Part shown: positions 22,741 through 32,404 of the stretch, one piece after another
How positions within the stretch are numbered: position 1 is the stretch's first letter
Layout: every line of letters starts with the position of its first letter
Source: Pseudomonadota bacterium
Lineage (GTDB): Bacteria > Pseudomonadota > Gammaproteobacteria > Burkholderiales > Gallionellaceae
Assembly: GCA_021783995.1 (NCBI GenBank)
Contig: JAJXTH010000005.1
Coordinates: forward strand, 76,592 to 112,337
Length of the DNA stretch: 35,746 nucleotides
Direction: 5' to 3'
Notes under the pieces: model-generated
Told to the model about the DNA's origin: nothing
The model's input: the letters and a program-made list of their open reading frames with translations, nothing else
The model's database searches: none
Position numbers and translations under genes: made by a program

Positions 22741-24873
22741 TTAGAATTCTTCCCAATCTCCATCGACCGAATTCGGTTTTGCAGATATCTTTTTGACGGG
22801 TGTTTTGGGAGCTGGCGCTTTCGGAATCGGTGTTTTGGGCGCCTGAAGTTTGCGTGCTGGCTGCATCCGCGCCGCATCACCCAGCTTGAACGTCGCAACA
22901 GATTCCGAGAGACTGTGTGCCTGCTCTTCAAGCGATTCGGCAGCCGCGGCAGCCTCTTCGACGAGCGCCGCATTCTGCTGTGTGACCTCGTCCATCTGCG
23001 TGATCGCCAGGTTCACCTGCTCTATGCCTGCGCTCTGCTCGACCGAGGCCGCAGTGATCTCCGACATGATGTCGGTCACCCGTCGTATGCTTGTGACGAT
23101 TTCTTCCATCGTCTTCCCTGCCTGAACGACAAGCTTGCTTCCGCTTTGCACTTTCTCCACCGAATCGCCTATCAGCGTTTTGATCTCCTTGGCTGCTGCA
23201 GCAGAGCGCTGTGCGAGATTTCTCACTTCACCCGCAACCACTGCAAAGCCTCTACCCTGTTCGCCCGCCCTTGCCGCTTCCACTGCAGCATTGAGGGCGA
23301 GTATGTTGGTCTGGAATGCGATGCCATCGATCACAGATATGATATCCACGATCTTGCGCGAGGACTCATCGATCGAATCCATCGTCGCCACCACCTGATT
23401 CACCACTGCGCCCCCTTTCCCCGCGACGTCGGATGCGCCGATCGCGAGTTGGTTGGCCTGCTTGGCGTTCTCCGCATTCTGCTTTACGGTAGATGTCAGC
23501 TCTTCCATGCTGGAAGCCGTCTCTTCAAGACTGGACGCCTGTTCCTCGGTGCGTTGCGAAAGATCCGAATTCCCTGCAGCGATTTCCCGGGCTGCGGTAT
23601 TGATCGTGTCAGTGGCATCCTTGATCTGGCCTACGATCTCCTTCAGTTTTTCTATCGTGCTGTTGGAATCATCCTTGAGCCTGCCGAAGGTACCGAAATA
23701 TTCGTTGGTGATGCGATCGGTCAGATCACCGCGAGACAGTGCGCCCAGCACGCGCACCACTTCATTGAGACCAATCTCGCTGGTCTGCATCAGCTTGTTG
23801 ATGGATTCACCAAGCTGCAGGAAGAAACCGGATTTGCCCTGCAGATTCATGCGCACAGTGAAGTCACCCATCACGGCGCTCTGCACGATGTCAGCCACTT
23901 CCTGCTCGGTTGCAACCTCAACGGTCCTGTCTGCCCATTCGACCACGCTGCCCAGACGCTCCCCATGATTGTTGATGATCGGATTGGCGATCAGGCGGAA
24001 AGTCCTGCCGGCGACCACGATCTGTGTGGTATGGGTGCTGGTGAAGCTTGCAAGCATCTGCGACTGATGTGCGGGATTCTTGTGGAACTGGTCCATGTTG
24101 GCGCCCTGCAGCCTTGCCACGCTGAAATTGGGCAACGCACGTCTGATGTCGCTCTCCGCATTGGAGAGCATTGCAAGTACCGATTTGTTCAAAAAGACGA
24201 TGTTGCGATTGGCATCGGAAATCATCACGTTGGATGAGACATTGTCGAGCGCATCCTTGATCAGCGTCATCTCGTCCTGCCGCTTTTTGGCTTCGATTTC
24301 TGCAGCCACTTCCGCCGTGGTGTCCTTCCACTCAACCACGGCGCCCAGGCGCTCGCCCTGCTCGTTGATGACAGGATTGGCAATCAGCGAGAAGGTGCGC
24401 CCGCCGATCTGTATGGATGCTCTGTGGGTTGACGTGAAACTGCGCAACATATGGCGCTGGTGTTGCGGATTCTTGTGAAAGCTGTCGATATTGGCGCCGA
24501 TCAGCGAGGCAACATTGAAACCTGGCAGCTCCTTCCTGATGTCGGCCTGCGCGGCTGAGAGCATGGATTCAACCGTCTTGTTCATGTAGACGATGTTGAG
24601 ATCGTTGTCGGCGATCATCACGTTCGTCGTGACGTTGTCGAGCGCGGATTTAAGGCGCGCCATTCCGGCATTCTGTTTTTTACATTCGTCGAGTTCACGC
24701 CTGAGTTCTGAAAAGTCGGCAGCCAGCTTGGTTTGCAAATTGCGCAAGGCGCGAACCAGGGGATCAGATCCTTCGATCATCGTTGACAAATTGCCGACGG
24801 CAATCTTTTCCACGATCGAGATCGCATCGTTAATCTGAGTCTCCAGTGCCCTGCAATTTCCGAACAATGCCAT
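22741..24873 (-). CDS. Cytoplasmic chemoreceptor, HAMP-PAS-PAS-HAMP-HAMP-MCP with CheR pentapeptide
   Basis: The 710-residue receptor has no membrane helix. Regions are a HAMP-like start (about 15-60), two PAS domains (about 74-193 and 205-324) that are clear duplicates of each other (shared FHKNPxHQ, SFTSTH, GRTF-LIANP, NxxGERLG-VVEW), then two HAMP units (about 326-418). The MCP signalling helix follows, with hairpin tip [21 protein letters not shown]. The C-terminal linker is Pro/Lys-rich and ends DWEEF, matching the W-x-x-F pentapeptide that tethers CheR/CheB. The layout and tail recall Pseudomonas Aer2/McpB, which binds haem in PAS. Ligand or cofactor here is unknown. The gene lies between cheW and cheR. 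Confidence 0.92.
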   Translation of the reverse strand: MALFGNCRALETQINDAISIVEKIAVGNLSTMIEGSDPLVRALRNLQTKLAADFSELRRELDECKKQNAGMARLKSALDNVTTNVMIADNDLNIVYMNKTVESMLSAAQADIRKELPGFNVASLIGANIDSFHKNPQHQRHMLRSFTSTHRASIQIGGRTFSLIANPVINEQGERLGAVVEWKDTTAEVAAEIEAKKRQDEMTLIKDALDNVSSNVMISDANRNIVFLNKSVLAMLSNAESDIRRALPNFSVARLQGANMDQFHKNPAHQSQMLASFTSTHTTQIVVAGRTFRLIANPIINNHGERLGSVVEWADRTVEVATEQEVADIVQSAVMGDFTVRMNLQGKSGFFLQLGESINKLMQTSEIGLNEVVRVLGALSRGDLTDRITNEYFGTFGRLKDDSNSTIEKLKEIVGQIKDATDTINTAAREIAAGNSDLSQRTEEQASSLEETASSMEELTSTVKQNAENAKQANQLAIGASDVAGKGGAVVNQVVATMDSIDESSRKIVDIISVIDGIAFQTNILALNAAVEAARAGEQGRGFAVVAGEVRNLAQRSAAAAKEIKTLIGDSVEKVQSGSKLVVQAGKTMEEIVTSIRRVTDIMSEITAASVEQSAGIEQVNLAITQMDEVTQQNAALVEEAAAAAESLEEQAHSLSESVATFKLGDAARMQPARKLQAPKTPIPKAPAPKTPVKKISAKPNSVDGDWEEF

Positions 24874-24912
24874 GTTTATGCTCCCTGAATTTTGAATTCC
24901 GTATTGAAAAGA

Positions 24913-25389
24913 TCAGCTGGCTACTTCATCGAACAGTTCCATGTCCCGGCTACTCAGCAATTTCTCTATGTCCATCACGATGATCATGCGTTCATCCACC
25001 GTGCCCAGTCCCTGGATATACTGGGTTTCCAGCGAGGAACTGAATTCGGGCGCGGCCCTCATCTGCTCTTCAGTCAACGCGATCACGTCGGATACGCCGT
25101 CCACCACGATGCCCACCACGCGGTTGGCCACATTCAGGATGATCACCACGGTGAACTGGTTGTATTCGACGTTGCCAAGATGAAACTTGATGCGAAGATC
25201 GACGATGGGGACGATGATGCCGCGCAGATTGATTACCCCCTTGATGAATTCAGGCGCATTGGCGATCTTGGTGACGGCGTCGTAGCCGCGTATCTCCTGG
25301 ACTTTCAGTATGTCTATGCCATACTCTTCCTGGCCCAGCGTGAAAGTCAGCAGCTCCCGGCTGCTGGCCACCTGTAATTCTGCAGTCAT
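24913..25389 (-). CDS. cheW: Chemotaxis adaptor CheW
   Basis: CheW couples receptors to CheA in the signalling array. The 158-residue protein has the CheW fold: [22 protein letters not shown] (about 13-34), the conserved [14 protein letters not shown] block (about 53-66), and [15 protein letters not shown] (about 90-104). Length (about 160) is typical. It lies between cheA and the PAS receptor gene in the cheY-cheA-cheW-mcp-cheR-cheD-cheB operon. Confidence 0.97.
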   Translation of the reverse strand: MTAELQVASSRELLTFTLGQEEYGIDILKVQEIRGYDAVTKIANAPEFIKGVINLRGIIVPIVDLRIKFHLGNVEYNQFTVVIILNVANRVVGIVVDGVSDVIALTEEQMRAAPEFSSSLETQYIQGLGTVDERMIIVMDIEKLLSSRDMELFDEVAS

Positions 25390-25419
25390 GATGCGCCCCT
25401 TTCCCGAATTCTCTATCGC

Positions 25420-27585
25420 CTATTGCTGCGCCAGCTTGACCAGTGCTGCCACATCGATGATCATCGCTACCCGTCCGTCGCCCATGATCGTCGCCCCGGA
25501 CACGCCTGCGACCTTGCGGTAGTTGGTTTCCAGACTCTTGATAACGACCTGGTGCTGGCTTACCAGATTGTCAACGAACAGCGCGATCTTCTTCCCTTCC
25601 GCCTCCAGGAGCACGAGTATTCCTTCGGAAGGTTCGCGCATGCGCGGCACAATGTTGAATACCTGATGAAGCGCGATCACCGGAAGATATTCCCCTCTCA
25701 CATGGACTACCTTCCCCTGCCCGCTGATTTCCCTGACGGCATCTTGAGCAGGCTGCAGCGATTCGCTGATGAAACTTAACGGCACGATATAGATCTCTTC
25801 GCCCACCGCGACCGACAAGCCATCGAGTATCGCCAGCGTCAGCGGCAGGCGTATCGTGATCGTGCTGCCCTGTCCATGGCGCGAGGCAATTTCGACGCGG
25901 CCGCCGATGCCCTCGATGTTTTTTTTCACCACGTCCATGCCGACCCCGCGTCCCGACACATCGGTAATAACCGCCGCAGTTGAAAACCCGGGCGCAAAGA
26001 TCAACTGCCAGACTTCGGCATCACTCATCGCATCCGTTACCGGCAAACCCTTTTCGCGTGCCTTGGAAAGGATCTTCTCGCGGTTGAGTCCGGCGCCATC
26101 GTCAGTCACCTCGATCACGATGTTCCCGCCCTGATGCGCAGCGCGCAGCGTGATTGTACCCATCGCATCCTTGCCTTTTGCGATGCGCTCGTCCGGCATC
26201 TCGATGCCGTGGTCCAGACTGTTGCGCACCAGATGCGTCAGCGGGTCGCTGATCTTTTCGATCAGTCCCTTGTCGAGCTCTGTCCCCTCGCCGACCAGCC
26301 TCAACTGCACCTTCTTGTCCAGTTTTCCCGCCAGATCGCGCACCAGGCGTGGGAAACGGCTGAACACGAAATTGATCGGCATCATGCGCACCGACATCAC
26401 CGATTCCTGCAGCTCACGTGTATTGCGTTCGAGTTGTACCAGTCCGTTGATCAGGCGCTCGTGCAGCGCGGCATCGAGATGAGAAGCGGTTTCTGCCAGC
26501 ATGGACTGTGTGATCACCAGTTCACCCACCAGATTGATCATCTGATCGACCTTTTCCACGCTGACCCTGATCGATGTCTCGGCTGCCGGCTTGTCTGAAG
26601 CGCGGCGCTGTCCAGTCTCAGGCGCATTATCGGTATAACGGCGCTTGGGCGTCTCATCCGCTGGCGACACCGGGGCAGGTTCATCGAAGAAGCCATAGCC
26701 CTGTGCCTTCTCGACATCCGCCTTGATCTCGGCTGGTTCGGTGAAAAATCCGTATCCTTGCGCCTGCTCGACGTCAGCTTTTATCTGCTCAGGCTCGACG
26801 AAGAAACCATAACCCTCTTCAGCAGCCGTGTCGGCTACCGCGTCGTCAAAAAATCCGTAGCCGGAGTCTGCATCTTCTTCCTCCACGCTTCCCATCTCTG
26901 TGAACGTGATCTGGTTTGCATCGAGAAAGAAGGAAAAAATCTCGCGCAGCGCATCGGCAGAAAGCTGCGTGATCAGATCAAGTTCTACCTGCCTCCCCTC
27001 CAGGTTTTGGGCATCTATCCTGCCGATATTGCGCAGGTCTTCCAGCAGATTCTCAAGTTGCCCTTCCTTGGGAAATATCCCGGCATTGCAGGGGAAACAT
27101 ATCCGATAGCGATGTTGAGCCATGATCGGGAATGCAGTCTCTCCTATACCGCCCGCAAGGGGTAGGCCCGGTGTGTCCCCGGTGCTGCGCGCCGACCCTT
27201 CCGCCGTCAATGCTTCGAGTCTTGCACGGATTTCCTCAGAGGCGTGAGGGTCCGCAATCGTGCCATTCTGATGTGCCTCAAGAAGGCCGGACAACACATC
27301 TCCCGCCTGCAGGAATGCATCCACCATCTCGGGGGTTATAGCAATCTCATTCTTGCGTATGCCATCGAGCAGTGTCTCAAGCACATGCGTGACTTCGGTC
27401 ATGTCGGTGAAACCGAAAGTGCCGCTACCCCCCTTGATGGAATGGGCCGAACGGAAGATCGCATTCAGCTGGTCGGGATCGGGAGCGTCGAGATCGAGCG
27501 CCAGCAACAGGCTTTCCATGCTTGCGAGGTGTTCGGCAGACTCTTCAAAGAACACCTGGTAAAACTGGCTCATGTCGATGGACAT
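25420..27585 (-). CDS. cheA: Chemotaxis histidine kinase CheA (first copy, with GYGFF repeats)
   Basis: CheA phosphorylates CheY and CheB in response to receptors. The 721-residue protein has P1 with the phospho-His in RSAHSIKGG (H48), and a P2-like response-regulator docking domain (about 155-230). A linker follows with four GYGFF blocks (242-246, 258-262, 277-281, 296-300), then P3 dimerisation (about 337-400). The HATPase has HLVRNSLDHG, DDGAGL and GRGVGMDVV, and a C-terminal P5 CheW-like domain (about 585-715) completes it. Catalytic motifs are intact. Its neighbour is its own CheY 55 bases upstream. It differs from the second CheA by having a P2-like domain and the repeats. Confidence 0.97.
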   Translation of the reverse strand: MSIDMSQFYQVFFEESAEHLASMESLLLALDLDAPDPDQLNAIFRSAHSIKGGSGTFGFTDMTEVTHVLETLLDGIRKNEIAITPEMVDAFLQAGDVLSGLLEAHQNGTIADPHASEEIRARLEALTAEGSARSTGDTPGLPLAGGIGETAFPIMAQHRYRICFPCNAGIFPKEGQLENLLEDLRNIGRIDAQNLEGRQVELDLITQLSADALREIFSFFLDANQITFTEMGSVEEEDADSGYGFFDDAVADTAAEEGYGFFVEPEQIKADVEQAQGYGFFTEPAEIKADVEKAQGYGFFDEPAPVSPADETPKRRYTDNAPETGQRRASDKPAAETSIRVSVEKVDQMINLVGELVITQSMLAETASHLDAALHERLINGLVQLERNTRELQESVMSVRMMPINFVFSRFPRLVRDLAGKLDKKVQLRLVGEGTELDKGLIEKISDPLTHLVRNSLDHGIEMPDERIAKGKDAMGTITLRAAHQGGNIVIEVTDDGAGLNREKILSKAREKGLPVTDAMSDAEVWQLIFAPGFSTAAVITDVSGRGVGMDVVKKNIEGIGGRVEIASRHGQGSTITIRLPLTLAILDGLSVAVGEEIYIVPLSFISESLQPAQDAVREISGQGKVVHVRGEYLPVIALHQVFNIVPRMREPSEGILVLLEAEGKKIALFVDNLVSQHQVVIKSLETNYRKVAGVSGATIMGDGRVAMIIDVAALVKLAQQ
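26686..26862 (-). repeat. GYGFF tandem repeat within cheA linker
   Basis: This stretch encodes residues 242-300 of CheA: four GYGFF blocks at spacings of 16, 19 and 19 residues. The middle two units are nearly identical 19-mers containing EPxxIKADVE. The repeat is in frame and lies between the P2-like and P3 domains. Similar GYGFF-type linkers are, from memory, seen in other betaproteobacterial CheA proteins. Confidence 0.8.
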
Positions 27586-27640
27586 TGGCTATTCCTCAAT
27601 GAAGTGCAAGAATCGGGAGTCTATCGGGCAGGCAGGAAAC

Positions 27641-28006
27641 CTATCCGATCACTTTCTTGACGACTTCCAGCAGTTTTTGAGGATCAAACGGTTTGACCAG
27701 CCAACCTGTCGCGCCGGCGGCCTTGCCTTGCGCCTTCATCGCATCGCCAGATTCGGTCGTGAGCATCAGTATCGGCGTCGCCTTGTATTGCGGCAGAGCG
27801 CGCAGCGTCTTGATCAAGGTCAGCCCGTCCATCTTCGGCATGTTCTGGTCGGTCAGCACCAAGTCGACCTTGCTGGCTTTGGCCTTGTCGAGTCCGACCT
27901 GGCCATCTTCTGCCTCGATGACGGTATAGCCGGAAGATTTCAGGGTGAATGCCACCATCTGCCGGATGGAGGCAGAATCGTCGACGGTCAACACAGTTTT
28001 TGCCAT
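27641..28006 (-). CDS. cheY: Response regulator CheY (cheA-linked copy)
   Basis: This is a single-domain response regulator of 121 residues. It has the acidic pair in LTVDDSAS (D9, D10), the phospho-acceptor in LVLTDQNMPKMDG (about D53), the Thr in MLTTES and the lysine in LVKPFDP. It belongs to the CheY type encoded next to cheA in cheY-cheA-cheW operons and may act as a phosphate sink or a second motor signal. The other CheY (33145-33534) is closer to the FliM-binding enteric form. It is first in its operon, with a 124-base leader in which I find no convincing sigma-28 promoter. Confidence 0.95.
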   Translation of the reverse strand: MAKTVLTVDDSASIRQMVAFTLKSSGYTVIEAEDGQVGLDKAKASKVDLVLTDQNMPKMDGLTLIKTLRALPQYKATPILMLTTESGDAMKAQGKAAGATGWLVKPFDPQKLLEVVKKVIG

Positions 28007-28090
28007 ATTTTTCGCTCGGTAGTTATGATTGATTACTGAAAGGCTTTAGCATCCACACCGCAATAAAACGGAGTGAATCATGTGAATGCG

Positions 28091-28115
28091 AAAAATATTA
28101 CCCTGAACAGGGGTA
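28091..28115 (-). terminator. Probable rho-independent terminator after the membrane receptor gene
   Basis: On the minus strand TACCCcTG-TT-CAGGGTA forms a 7-bp stem with one bulged C, and AATATTTTT follows. It begins 16 bases after the receptor stop and precedes the cheY-cheA operon, so it would separate the two chemotaxis operons. The loop is tight, so strength is uncertain. Confidence 0.45.
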
Positions 28116-28130
28116 CATGACAACACGAAG

Positions 28131-29321
28131 CTAGAATAATTCGATATCTCCCGTCTCGAAATTGTCCTGCGAGACAGGGTTGGATTTTCTTGCATCCAGG
28201 GAAACGACATGTTCATGCAACGCATTGCCGAAGGCCGCGATTTGCGCCAGGTATTCGCGGCTATTGAGGCTTTCCCCACCGTTGCCGAGTATGCCTGCAA
28301 CCTCCTGCATCGAGACAAGGCGCAATTGCGCGTGTCCTATCAGTTGCGAGCTCATGTCCTGGAATTGCAGTGTAGACACAGCCGTCGCGACCTTCTGCTC
28401 GACTTCCTTGTTGATGCGTCCAAGCTCGAGCGAATCCTGAGCCAGTGTCTCATTGAGACGGGTCAGATCCGCCATCATGTCATAGACATGCTTCTTGGAA
28501 TGCATCACGTTCGACATGTCCTTTGCCGCAAGCGCATTGATCATCAGTTCAGCACTCTTCAACGACATGTTCACGTCACCAACCAGTGTGCGTATCTCGC
28601 TGCTGAACCTGTTGGTCTTCTCGGAAAGGCTGCGCACTTCATCCGCCACCACCGCAAAGCCGCGGCCCGCCTCTCCCGCTCTCGCCGCCTCGATCGCCGC
28701 GTTGAGTGCAAGAAGATTGGTCTGCTTGGCGATGCTTTCCACTTCGGCGAGGATCGCGAGTATGCTGGAGACCTGCGCACTGATCACATCGACCTTTTCC
28801 ACCAACTCCATCGCACGGGTGCTGCTTTCCACCGTGCTGTCGACAAAATCGTTCATCGCTTTTTCAGTCTCTTTCACGAAACTGCCAAACTTCTGCTTGG
28901 TGGATCCGTTGTTATCCTCCCCACCTATGATAGAGAGCACCAGGGATTGCTGCAAGCGCACCTCTTCGGCCATCGACGTGAAGGTTGCAACCAGCGTATT
29001 GATCGCATCGCCAAGTATTGCCTGCGTATTGGCCATCTCGGTGTGGGCTGACGAAAGCTGATCGGAAACAGCCAATCCCAATTGCACATGAAAACCGTGG
29101 CTCGCATGCATGACTTCCCGATTGTCAGGTTCGATCGCAATGGCTGATATCTGATTGGAACCCGCCAGCTTCAGCAGATATCCCCAGCAAGCCAGCACAC
29201 AAACCCACAGCAGAAAATCCGCCAACTCAACTTCAAGGGTGCCGAAATAATACGCATGACCGGCGAGCAGCACACCGCTTGCCAGCGCACCCGTCAGCAA
29301 TAAGCGAGGAAATTTTCTCAT
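28131..29321 (-). CDS. Membrane chemoreceptor without periplasmic sensor domain
   Basis: The 396-residue receptor has two closely spaced membrane helices (about 5-24 and 33-52) with under ten residues between them, so it has no room for a periplasmic ligand domain and no clear HAMP. The signalling hairpin [23 protein letters not shown] is cut at about 200-220 and is followed by [15 protein letters not shown] long C-terminal region (about 270-396) is predicted helical. The final residues are GDIELF, similar to the CheD tail. It may sense membrane state, energy level or a partner protein. It is last in the cheV-cheV-cheY-cheZ-cheA-mcp-mcp run. Confidence 0.9.
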   Translation of the reverse strand: MRKFPRLLLTGALASGVLLAGHAYYFGTLEVELADFLLWVCVLACWGYLLKLAGSNQISAIAIEPDNREVMHASHGFHVQLGLAVSDQLSSAHTEMANTQAILGDAINTLVATFTSMAEEVRLQQSLVLSIIGGEDNNGSTKQKFGSFVKETEKAMNDFVDSTVESSTRAMELVEKVDVISAQVSSILAILAEVESIAKQTNLLALNAAIEAARAGEAGRGFAVVADEVRSLSEKTNRFSSEIRTLVGDVNMSLKSAELMINALAAKDMSNVMHSKKHVYDMMADLTRLNETLAQDSLELGRINKEVEQKVATAVSTLQFQDMSSQLIGHAQLRLVSMQEVAGILGNGGESLNSREYLAQIAAFGNALHEHVVSLDARKSNPVSQDNFETGDIELF

Positions 29322-29346
29322 GTGTTCAAATCTGGTTCATCGAAGA

Positions 29347-30447
29347 TCAATTCTTGCTCCCCGCCACGGCGATTCTCTCGAGTCCCGAAAGTACCTCCAT
29401 GCTCGCGGCTTCCAACTTCTGCACCAACTCCATCCCTTTCATGGCATCGCCATCGCGGTATGAAGATACGGCATCCCGGCCGTACTCGTGGAATGCCTGA
29501 TGCGGATTGGCGATCGCGGCGTACCCGTCCAGCCTGGAAAAATAATCTCGACCTTCACCTTCAAAATACCACTTGCCCAGACGGCATGCGGTATGGGATG
29601 CAAAGCTGTCGGGAGTGCGGTCGGAAATTCCCATGAAGACCTTGTATATCTCGAACTTGTAGAGTATGTGGTCTATCTTGGTCACTTCGATGAAGCTGCG
29701 TAGCGCCGCCGTTGAAACGCTGCCCTCCATCAGATGGGATAATTCCATCACCTGCTTCATGCTACCCATCACGCTGGAGACATCGCTGCCGAACTTGTGA
29801 GACTTTTCAGCCAGGCCTTCCATTTGCACCTTGGTCTGTTCGGTCTCACCCTGGATCGCCGTGACTATCGTCGAGATCTCGCTGGTCGCGCTGGAGGTGC
29901 GCTCTGCAAGCTTCCTCACTTCGTCCGCAACCACCGCAAAACCTCTGCCCTGTTCCCCTGCACGTGCCGCCTCGATTGCCGCATTGAGCGCCAGAAGATT
30001 GGTCTGGTCGGCGATCTCCTTGATCAGCTTCACGATATTGCCTATCTGGGCAGCGCGCAAAGTGAGACTCTGCACATTTTCAGAAGATTTCAGCGTGTCA
30101 TTCGACATCACGTCCAGCGTCGCTGCGATCTGTTCTATTGATTCACGATTGCCTGCTGCAATATGCGCTGCCTCGATGGCATGGTCTTTTTCTGCGTGCA
30201 GGGAGCTGGCGGCGGCCGCCTGCGATCCCTGGAGCGCCGTGAAAGACTCGCCGAAACTTTGCATGTTGCTGTAGATCTGCCTCGCGATCTTTGCATCCAG
30301 CGTTGCCACCTTCATCTCGGCATGCATAGACTCGCGTGCACTTTCCACCTCGCTCAAGGCGCGGCGCAGGCCTGCAGCCTCCTGTTCGCACTGTGCTATT
30401 TTATTCAGAGCTTTTTCGAGTTCCTGCCTCGATTTCCCGCCAAACAT
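29347..30447 (-). CDS. Cytoplasmic chemoreceptor with zinc-binding CZB domain
   Basis: The 366-residue receptor lacks membrane helices. A coiled N-terminus (1-60) leads to the MCP hairpin [20 protein letters not shown] (about 147-166) with [18 protein letters not shown]. The C-terminal CZB domain (about 250-350) has the zinc-ligand set His260 (KIDHILYK), Cys288 (TACRLGKW), His316 and His320 (PHQAFHEYG). CZB domains bind zinc and in some receptors respond to hypochlorite or zinc. There is no N-terminal sensor, so the C-terminal domain is the likely input. The gene is 50 bases after cheA and 25 before the membrane receptor. Confidence 0.93.
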   Translation of the reverse strand: MFGGKSRQELEKALNKIAQCEQEAAGLRRALSEVESARESMHAEMKVATLDAKIARQIYSNMQSFGESFTALQGSQAAAASSLHAEKDHAIEAAHIAAGNRESIEQIAATLDVMSNDTLKSSENVQSLTLRAAQIGNIVKLIKEIADQTNLLALNAAIEAARAGEQGRGFAVVADEVRKLAERTSSATSEISTIVTAIQGETEQTKVQMEGLAEKSHKFGSDVSSVMGSMKQVMELSHLMEGSVSTAALRSFIEVTKIDHILYKFEIYKVFMGISDRTPDSFASHTACRLGKWYFEGEGRDYFSRLDGYAAIANPHQAFHEYGRDAVSSYRDGDAMKGMELVQKLEAASMEVLSGLERIAVAGSKN

Positions 30448-30497
30448 GATCCCTCCCGGTTCGGCAAATCAGATGTTTGCCATTCTTGAAATAATTT

Positions 30498-32318
30498 TTA
30501 TCCGCGCACGTCGCTCAGCAATTCCTTGATGTCCAGGATCAGCACGATGTCCCCTTCGCTTGACATCGTGACCCCTGCCACCCCTTTTGGCCGGAAGGTA
30601 TCAAGCGATTTGATCACCACGTCGTCGTGGCCTGCAAAACCATCAGCAGACAGAATGAAGCTGCTGTTGCCGAACTGCATCAGCACCCCCACCTCGGGCT
30701 CCCTGTCTGAGGCGTTCCATCCGATCAGTTGCGCCAAAGGCAGCACGGGCAATACCTCGCCGCGCACCACCATGGTGGCGCGACCGGAAATCTTCTGCAA
30801 TTGGCCTGGCGAGACAGAAAGAATCTCGCGCACCATCGAAAGCGGCACCGCAAACGACTGATCGCCCAGGCGCAGTATCAGCACGGGCAATATCGCCAGC
30901 GTCAACGGCAGGGAGATGATGAACACGGTGCCTTGTCCCGGCACGGAATTGATATTGATCGAGCCGTTGAGTTTCTGGATATTGGTCTTGACCACGTCCA
31001 TCCCGACGCCTCGGCCGGACACGCTGGAGATTTCATCCTTGGTGGAGAATCCCGGCAAAAAGATCAGCTCTAGACACTGGTTCTCGTCCAGCGTATTGGC
31101 CACTTCAGGCGTAATGATGCCCTTTTCGATCGCCTTGTTGCGTATGACTTCAGGACGCATGCCTTTGCCATCGTCGGCGATCGTGATCAGGATGTGATCA
31201 CCCTCGTGTCGCGCGCTCAGTTCCACAAGGCTCTTTTCGGGCTTCCCGGCAACCTGCCGGCCTTCGACTGTCTCCACGCCGTGATCGACCGCATTGCGCA
31301 CCAGGTGAACAAGAGGATCATTGAGATCCTCGATCATGGTTTTGTCCATTTCTGTCTCTTCACCGGAGAGCACCAGCTCCACATCCTTGCCCAGCGAACG
31401 CGCAAGGTCGCGCGCAAGACGCGGATACTTCTTGAACAGCCGGCCTATCGGCTGCATGCGCGTTTTCATCACCGCATTCTGCAGATTCACCACCAGCATG
31501 TCGAGCTGCGTGACCGCCTGATCCAGATCGCGCAGCGTATCTGCGCCATGGTTTCCCTGCATGATGTCGGAACGCAAATGGTTCAGGCGATTCTTGGTAA
31601 GACCTATTTCGCCGGACAGATTCAGTACCTGGTCCAGCCGCTCCGTATCAACGCGTATCGTGGTTTCCTTGGCTTCCTTGATGGATACGTCGCCATCGCG
31701 GCGCCCGACCGTGGAACCAGGCACATCGTCGCGACGCCGGCCAAAAGCCTTCTTGGTCGACTCTTCCTGCGACAAGGCCTCGGCTATTTTTTCAGGATCC
31801 CTTGCCACGCCAGCAGCCACATTGATGTCGGTCCCTGTCAGCGCGGTATAAAGCGCATTCCAGTCCACGCCGTCGACAGAGGGCGCTGCCGGTTCAGCTG
31901 CGGCAGTCGTCGTTTGGCTTAGCGCTTTGCCTGCCAGAGCCGATTTAAGATCGTCGAGTATTTGTTTTGGCGCTGGATGCGGTTGCTGGCTTTGCTGCAG
32001 TGCGCCAAACATCTTCTTAACTTCGGCAGTCGCAGCAAAAATCACGTCCATCAACTCAGCACTCAGAATCAGTTCGCGGTTGCGCAACTTGTCGAACAGG
32101 TTCTCAGTCAGATGGCAAAGCGTGACCAGCTCAGTCGCATTGAGAAATCCCGCGCCACCCTTGATCGTATGGAAACCGCGAAATACCTCGTTGAGCAAGC
32201 CGTTGTCATCCGGCTGCTTTTCCAGCTCCATCAGTTTGCTGTCCACTTCGGACAGCATATCGCCCGCCTCGAGCAGAAAATCGCTCAACAGCTCTTCCAT
32301 GCCAGCAAAATCGTTCAT
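30498..32318 (-). CDS. cheA: Chemotaxis histidine kinase CheA (second copy)
   Basis: The second CheA has 606 residues: P1 with phospho-His in RGFHTIKGG (H50), a long linker (about 110-215) without a recognisable P2 domain, P3 (about 217-280), and HATPase with HLVRNAVDHG, DDGKGM and GRGVGMDVV. A C-terminal CheW-like P5 domain (about 470-600) follows. Catalytic residues look intact. It is 115 residues shorter than the other CheA and lacks the GYGFF linker. Neighbours cheZ, cheY and two cheV genes point to direct motor control. The start has TTAGGAG upstream. Confidence 0.97.
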   Translation of the reverse strand: MNDFAGMEELLSDFLLEAGDMLSEVDSKLMELEKQPDDNGLLNEVFRGFHTIKGGAGFLNATELVTLCHLTENLFDKLRNRELILSAELMDVIFAATAEVKKMFGALQQSQQPHPAPKQILDDLKSALAGKALSQTTTAAAEPAAPSVDGVDWNALYTALTGTDINVAAGVARDPEKIAEALSQEESTKKAFGRRRDDVPGSTVGRRDGDVSIKEAKETTIRVDTERLDQVLNLSGEIGLTKNRLNHLRSDIMQGNHGADTLRDLDQAVTQLDMLVVNLQNAVMKTRMQPIGRLFKKYPRLARDLARSLGKDVELVLSGEETEMDKTMIEDLNDPLVHLVRNAVDHGVETVEGRQVAGKPEKSLVELSARHEGDHILITIADDGKGMRPEVIRNKAIEKGIITPEVANTLDENQCLELIFLPGFSTKDEISSVSGRGVGMDVVKTNIQKLNGSININSVPGQGTVFIISLPLTLAILPVLILRLGDQSFAVPLSMVREILSVSPGQLQKISGRATMVVRGEVLPVLPLAQLIGWNASDREPEVGVLMQFGNSSFILSADGFAGHDDVVIKSLDTFRPKGVAGVTMSSEGDIVLILDIKELLSDVRG

Positions 32319-32404
32319 GTTTTCTCCTAATCAGGCTCGAGGATCAGATTGACGGAACTGTTCCACATTCGACTCTATCCTGCATCCCGATTCTTCAGTC
32401 CCAA

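Noticed and set aside
22915-24237. Long plus-strand reading frame (440 codons) opposite the PAS receptor gene
   Set aside because: It lies antisense to a clearly conserved receptor and has no recognisable motif; open frames opposite GC-rich coding sequence are common.
26686-26862. CRISPR-like or non-coding tandem repeat
   Set aside because: Units are in frame, diverged at the DNA level and encode a regular peptide in CheA; there are no spacers.
28007-28130. Sigma-28 promoter for the cheY-cheA operon
   Set aside because: A TAAA is present but the best downstream element matches only about 4 of 8 bases with spacing 14, too weak to call.
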